NCBI RefSeq assembly: GCF_900100485.1
Contig: NZ_FNDH01000029.1
Span: 1-34,363 of the forward strand
From: Nitrosomonas sp. Nm132
GTDB taxonomy: Bacteria; Pseudomonadota; Gammaproteobacteria; Burkholderiales; Nitrosomonadaceae
Reading direction: 5' to 3'
Length of the DNA stretch: 34,363 bases
Position numbers and translations under genes: made by a program. Shown here piece after piece: positions 30,742 through 34,363 of the stretch. The notes under the pieces were generated by a model. That model searched no databases. It had not been told where the DNA came from and worked only from the letters and a program-made list of their open reading frames with translations. How positions within the stretch are numbered: the first letter of the stretch is position 1; each line of letters opens with the position of its first letter.

Positions 30742-30903
30742 CCCGAATATTTCATAAATTGGCACGTGCCCTCACTTGTCTTTTGATTAATAAGAAAGAT
30801 TTTGCTCAGTCGGGTATATGAATCACTACACCCTTCTTTCTCAAAACTTCCCTATTAATCAAAATCCTGCGTGATCATCACGCGAATTTATGAAATATTC
30901 CGG
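30742..30903 (-). mobile_element. Family A miniature inverted-repeat element, copy 4 (162 bp)
   Basis: A full-length copy in the same orientation as copy 3, flanked by TTAA on both sides (30738-30741 and 30904-30907). The left flank lies two bases after the stop codon of the lipoamide-dehydrogenase-like gene; the right side abuts an alpha/beta hydrolase remnant. Confidence 0.9.
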
Positions 30904-30928
30904 TTAACTCGTTAAAATAAACAAAAAC

Positions 30929-31186
30929 CTAAGGCTTATCTAAACTTTTCAGAAGAGATAGCAATTCATGACGGTATTTGCGATCATGGCGCCAATGCAC
31001 GTCAACGTAAGTTCTCTTAGGAATTTTCCTCAAAGTTTTTGGTTCAGCCAATTTTTCAAAAACTTTTTTACCAAGTTCGGGTTCTACGGCAATATCTTTT
31101 TGCCCATGAATAACAAGGATAGGAATGGGTGAAATTGATGCATGAGTAATGCTACAGGAACGGGTGAAAAGTTCTGTTTTATTAAT
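30929..31186 (-). pseudogene. C-terminal remnant of an alpha/beta hydrolase
   Basis: On the minus strand a frame of about 85 codons ends at 30929 and contains SPIPILVIHGQKDIAVEP, the strand that carries the catalytic Asp of alpha/beta hydrolases, and YVDVHWRHDRKYRHELL, where the catalytic His would sit, followed by a terminal helix. The N-terminal two thirds with the nucleophile are missing: upstream the frame meets a TGA and then the thiopurine methyltransferase gene. It is a truncated gene, probably left by a deletion. Confidence 0.65.
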
Positions 31187-31838
31187 GGGTAGTCAGCAGA
31201 AAGACGCTTTCCTGTAATTGGCTTAATCCACGTTCGCGAAAGCGTTGATTCTGTGCCAACACATCTATTTGAGCCAATAGCCGTATCTCGGCATGCTGCT
31301 GGTAGAGTGCTGCTACTTCGCCTGGAGATACCGCAAATGGTGGCCCCAGCATTTCTGATTGAGGATAATCAAACGTAATGAACAGGATTTGTGTTGCGGC
31401 GGGCAAGATATTCACCAGGTGATCCACATAACGTTTACGCAGTTGTGGCGGGAGTGCAACCAATGATGCGCGGTCGTAGACTGCGCTTACCTTCGCTAAA
31501 TCGTCTTTACCCAAATCAAAAAAATTACCGCACAGGATACTGATACCATTCACGGCATAGCGATCGAATTTACCGCTAGTCACGCGCTGCGGCGATAGTC
31601 TGTTTTCCTCGAAGAACGCGTGCACCGCAATGGCACTTAATTCAACCCCGAGCAATGAATGTCCCTGTTCATGCAGCCACAGCATGTCACGGCTTTTGCC
31701 GCAGAGGGGGACAAACACCTGGCTACCCTGTGCAAGAGATAACTCTTGCCAATATTGACGCAAATACGGATTGGTTTCATTTTGATGAAACCCGATTTCT
31801 CCCTGTTTCCAACGCTCCAGCCAATAATCAATTTCCAT
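31182..31838 (-). CDS. tpm: Thiopurine S-methyltransferase
   Basis: A 218-residue SAM-dependent methyltransferase of the TPMT family, of normal length. It opens with YWLERWKQGEIGFHQNETNPYL, has the SAM-binding segment VFVPLCGKSRDMLWLHEQGHSLLGVELS (about 42-69), YDRASLVALPP, and the closing region with FAVSPGEVAALY. Bacterial members methylate thiopurines and, in some species, tellurite or selenite; the natural substrate is unknown. The ATG has only a weak GGGAA upstream. The 3' end abuts the alpha/beta hydrolase remnant on the same strand. Confidence 0.92.
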   Translation of the reverse strand: MEIDYWLERWKQGEIGFHQNETNPYLRQYWQELSLAQGSQVFVPLCGKSRDMLWLHEQGHSLLGVELSAIAVHAFFEENRLSPQRVTSGKFDRYAVNGISILCGNFFDLGKDDLAKVSAVYDRASLVALPPQLRKRYVDHLVNILPAATQILFITFDYPQSEMLGPPFAVSPGEVAALYQQHAEIRLLAQIDVLAQNQRFRERGLSQLQESVFLLTTH

Positions 31839-32118
31839 TTCCCAATAAACCGTTGCGCTATCCCAGCCAAAGATGCTCTAGTGTATACATTATGCTGGCT
31901 CCCGTTTCAATTTGTTCCGGATTTTGTTTGCTGCGCGTGAGTGATACATTTGACAGCTATCGGAAAAATCCCTGCTGGGAGGGTGCCAGGCCATCCTTAT
32001 TTGCGCCAAATGGCACGTTCTTGCAGCGGCTTGGATTATAGGGGAGTTTAGTGTACATTGCGGTGCCATTCGATGGCTTCCAGCAATGGGAACCCATAAC
32101 CAAAAACACGCCTTATTC

Positions 32119-32300
32119 ATGCTTCAAGAAAAAATCACGCTTTCCCAACTCGAAAACTTCCTCTTCAAGGCTGCCGATATCCTGCGCGGCAAGATGGACG
32201 CGAGCGAGTTCAAGGAATTCATCTTCGGCATGCTGTTCATCAAACGCTTATCCGATAAATTTGACCGCAAGCGTGCCTATTTGCGCAAGACCACTTTCGC
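32119..32300 (+). pseudogene. N-terminal remnant of a type I methyltransferase subunit (hsdM)
   Basis: About 60 codons match the N-terminus of Hsd[21 protein letters not shown], then [29 protein letters not shown]. The reading frame then runs into unrelated residues and stops at 32325. The whole SAM-binding and catalytic part (NPPF) is missing. The sequence beyond about 32300 belongs to an hsdS 3' end, so a deletion has fused the two. Confidence 0.8.
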
Positions 32301-32304
32301 GCAT

Positions 32305-32466
32305 CTCATCCTATGCCGGAAATAGAAGAGCAGAGTCGCATAGTAGACGCTTTTGATAATTTGGATGAATACATTCGGCTAGAGAACGACAAGCTTACAA
32401 AGATGGGAAGCTTGAAACGCGGTCTCATGCATGACCTGCTGACCGGCAAGCGCCGTGTTACTCGGT
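32305..32466 (+). pseudogene. C-terminal remnant of a type I specificity subunit (hsdS)
   Basis: The frame gives [40 protein letters not shown] and DLLTGKRRV, the conserved second coiled coil and end of HsdS. Target-recognition domains are absent. It is in a different frame from the hsdM remnant next to it. A further frame just after it (LRKPPLDQLAELKWEVLDLE..., to about 32600) is unrecognised and probably another fragment. Confidence 0.75.
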
Positions 32467-32636
32467 TCCTTGCGCAAGCCGCCACTCGATCAGTTGGCGG
32501 AATTGAAATGGGAGGTGCTGGACCTGGAGATGGAGCAGGTAGTACGCGAGCAGGTGGAAGTGATCAATCCTTACAGGCATCGTCGTGTAACTAAGTTACT
32601 ATTCGATAAACGTGATGTGCATAAGATGGCTATATC

Positions 32637-32738
32637 TATAATCATCGTACTTCAAAATTCGGCATCAATACCTTTTCTCGCTGGGAGAAGACTGGATGAG
32701 GGGTTACGAAAACCGAATTTTGAAGTAGGATCAGTATA
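32637..32738. repeat. Family B inverted-repeat element, copy 4
   Basis: A 102-bp, slightly more diverged copy (left end TATAATCATCGTACTTCAAA, right end GATCAGTATA). It lies between the restriction-system relics and the DUF262 gene and ends 27 bp before the DUF262 start, so it may affect that gene's expression. Confidence 0.85.
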
Positions 32739-32764
32739 AATAAACACAATTAGGTCAAATAAAT

Positions 32765-34294
32765 ATGGATGAGCCCAAATCACTGGATAGTCTTTTTAAG
32801 GAAAAAATCTTTCGCATCCCGGATTATCAACGTGGGTATGCCTGGCAACGTGAGCAGTTAATCGATTTTTGGGAAGATCTGGTTAATCTTGCGAAGGATC
32901 GCTCACACTATACCGGCGTATTGACTCTTAAAGCCATTCCCAAAGAACAAATTGTAAAAGAGGAAAAAGAGTTTTGGCTTGTCGATGATCACTCTTATCA
33001 GCTTTACCATATTGTGGATGGGCAGCAGCGTTTAACGACCTTTGTAATCTTCTTGCAGGCATTGGTTGATTTCATCAAGGTGCTGCCTGCGAATGCCAAG
33101 AAGTCAGATAAAGAAATATATATTACTGATAGTTTAAACGTAGCCGCTCTTCAGGAGCGCTACCTATTCAAAGTAAAGCCGACCGGCGATCATTTTCGTA
33201 CCTATAAATTCGGCTATACCGAGGACAATCCCAGTTATGATTATTTGCGTTACCGTATTTTAGGGGAATCTGGGGCCGGTTACATTCAGGAGACCTTCTA
33301 CACACTCAACCTTTCCAACGCTAAGCGTTACTTCCATGAGAAGCTTGCTGAGCTGCATTCAAAAGAAGGTATTGAAGGTTTGCAGTCGGTTTATAAAACC
33401 CTCGTGAAACGATTTCTGTTTAATGAATACATTATTCGTGACGAGTTTGATGTATTCGTTGCCTTTGAAACCATGAACAATAGGGGTAAAAAACTTTCCG
33501 ATCTGGAATTGTTGAAAAATCGCCTCATCTACCTGACCACGCTATACAGTGACGGTGAGCTGGATGCAGCAAGCCGTTCCAATCTGAGAGATTCAATCAA
33601 TGATGCCTGGAAAGAGATTTATCACCAGCTGGGACGAAATAAGCAGCATCCGCTGAACGATGATGATTTCTTGAAGGCGCACTGGTCGATGTACTTCAAG
33701 TACTCACGTCAAAAGGGAAACGACTACATTCGCTTTTTGCTCGATGAAGAGTTTTCGCCGAAACGCGTATATATGAAAGCTGAACGCGAGGTCGAATTAG
33801 AAGTGACAGAAGAGGTTCATGAAGAAACAGAGCTTGATGATGACAATGGCGAGAACTTATCGGAGGAGATTGTTACTGTTTCCACTGCTGATTTGCCGGT
33901 CAGCAGCATTCGCAACTATGTGAACAGCCTGAAATCCTCAGTGGCCTGCTGGTTTAAGTCTTTCTACCCAGCCATGGTTGATAACATTTCAGATGAGGAA
34001 CGACTGTGGCTTGAACGACTTAATCGCCTTGGCATGCTGTATTTTCGGCCGTTGGTTATGTCCATCTTGAAAAATGTGCAAGATGAAAAAGAGAGAATAA
34101 GAGCATTTCAGTATGTCGAGCGATTCATTTTTATTGTGTTCAGGCTTAGTACTGCAAATGCCAGTTATCAAAGTAGCGTCTATTACAACGTTGCCAGAGA
34201 CGTTGATAGGGGGTGGCTGACTGTTGACGAGTTTGGCGAAAAGCTAAAATATTCATCCGGCTATCTTTTTAGAAGCTGTCTGGCAAAACATTAG
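32765..34294 (+). CDS. DUF262 (GmrSD-type N-terminal, ParB-like nuclease fold) protein
   Basis: A 509-residue protein with a clear DUF262 domain: the opening SLDSLFKEKIFRIPDYQRGYAWQ (about 6-28) and the nucleotide-binding signature IVDGQQRLTTF (about 84-94), followed by FETMNNRGKKLSDLELLKN (about 238-256), also typical of the family. In GmrSD enzymes DUF262 couples NTP hydrolysis to cleavage of modified DNA by a C-terminal DUF1524 HNH domain. I see no HNH motif; the protein ends after YSSGYLFRSCLAKH, so it is either a shorter variant or truncated. An acidic linker lies at about 340-372. The neighbourhood of type I restriction relics suggests a phage-defence locus. Confidence 0.85.
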   Translation: MDEPKSLDSLFKEKIFRIPDYQRGYAWQREQLIDFWEDLVNLAKDRSHYTGVLTLKAIPKEQIVKEEKEFWLVDDHSYQLYHIVDGQQRLTTFVIFLQALVDFIKVLPANAKKSDKEIYITDSLNVAALQERYLFKVKPTGDHFRTYKFGYTEDNPSYDYLRYRILGESGAGYIQETFYTLNLSNAKRYFHEKLAELHSKEGIEGLQSVYKTLVKRFLFNEYIIRDEFDVFVAFETMNNRGKKLSDLELLKNRLIYLTTLYSDGELDAASRSNLRDSINDAWKEIYHQLGRNKQHPLNDDDFLKAHWSMYFKYSRQKGNDYIRFLLDEEFSPKRVYMKAEREVELEVTEEVHEETELDDDNGENLSEEIVTVSTADLPVSSIRNYVNSLKSSVACWFKSFYPAMVDNISDEERLWLERLNRLGMLYFRPLVMSILKNVQDEKERIRAFQYVERFIFIVFRLSTANASYQSSVYYNVARDVDRGWLTVDEFGEKLKYSSGYLFRSCLAKH

Positions 34295-34363
34295 ACGCAT
34301 TTTGCAAGTGTTATTTTCATCATGGCGATTCGAATCATATTTTCGGCAGTGCCTGGCAGGATC

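Overview
The window looks like chromosomal DNA of a betaproteobacterium, most likely of the Nitrosomonadales (Nitrosomonas/Nitrosospira-like). That placement rests on the protein families present (Crp/Fnr paralogs, DUF1840, DUF3309, a very large NdvB, HvfB/HvfC) and on moderate GC content; it is inference, because no rRNA or housekeeping marker is present. No tRNA, rRNA or CRISPR array was seen.

Layout. 1-8.9 kb is a stress and envelope island: three Crp/Fnr-type regulators (522, 7184, 8120), a fatty-acid desaturase, DUF3309 and DUF1840 proteins, a hemolysin III/PAQR membrane protein, and a minus-strand run of tiny envelope proteins (coiled coil, GlsB/YeaQ-like, lipoprotein, lmo0937-like). 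9-19 kb holds galU and a 2977-residue cyclic beta-1,2-glucan synthase (ndvB). 19.5-21.2 kb returns to small stress proteins (BON lipoprotein, 25-residue membrane peptide, 52-residue lipoprotein). 21.3-22.9 kb is an overlapping hvfB-hvfC pair, the maturation enzymes of copper-related RiPPs. 23-25.1 kb is a REC-PAS-GGDEF-EAL protein. 25.3-28.7 kb holds more small stress proteins (glycine-rich lipoprotein with a frameshift, two CsbD proteins, a collagen-like lipoprotein, a double-BON lipoprotein) and a secreted protein with an HvfA-like EGKCG motif fused to two EF-hands. 28.8-32.5 kb is a graveyard (aldehyde dehydrogenase tail, TnpB-like relic, alpha/beta hydrolase tail, hsdM/hsdS fusion relic) around intact dihydrolipoamide-dehydrogenase-like and thiopurine methyltransferase genes. 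The window ends with a DUF262 protein.

Two signals stand out. First, a 20-bp palindrome, consensus TMTGTRCGNTARCGYACAGA, occurs 11 times, almost always 50-210 bp upstream of a small stress gene or a Crp/Fnr gene. Its core TGTRC-N6-GYACA has CRP-type geometry, so the resident Crp/Fnr paralogs are the obvious candidate binders and the genes probably form one regulon. Second, the hvfBC pair has no adjacent precursor, but a plausible, unusual EF-hand-fused precursor lies about 5.4 kb downstream.

Two miniature inverted-repeat families are scattered through the intergenic DNA. Family A is 162 bp, with four full copies and two 23-bp remnants, each flanked by matching YTAR tetranucleotides. Family B is about 101 bp, with four copies flanked by TA. 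Neither encodes a transposase and none is present in the window.
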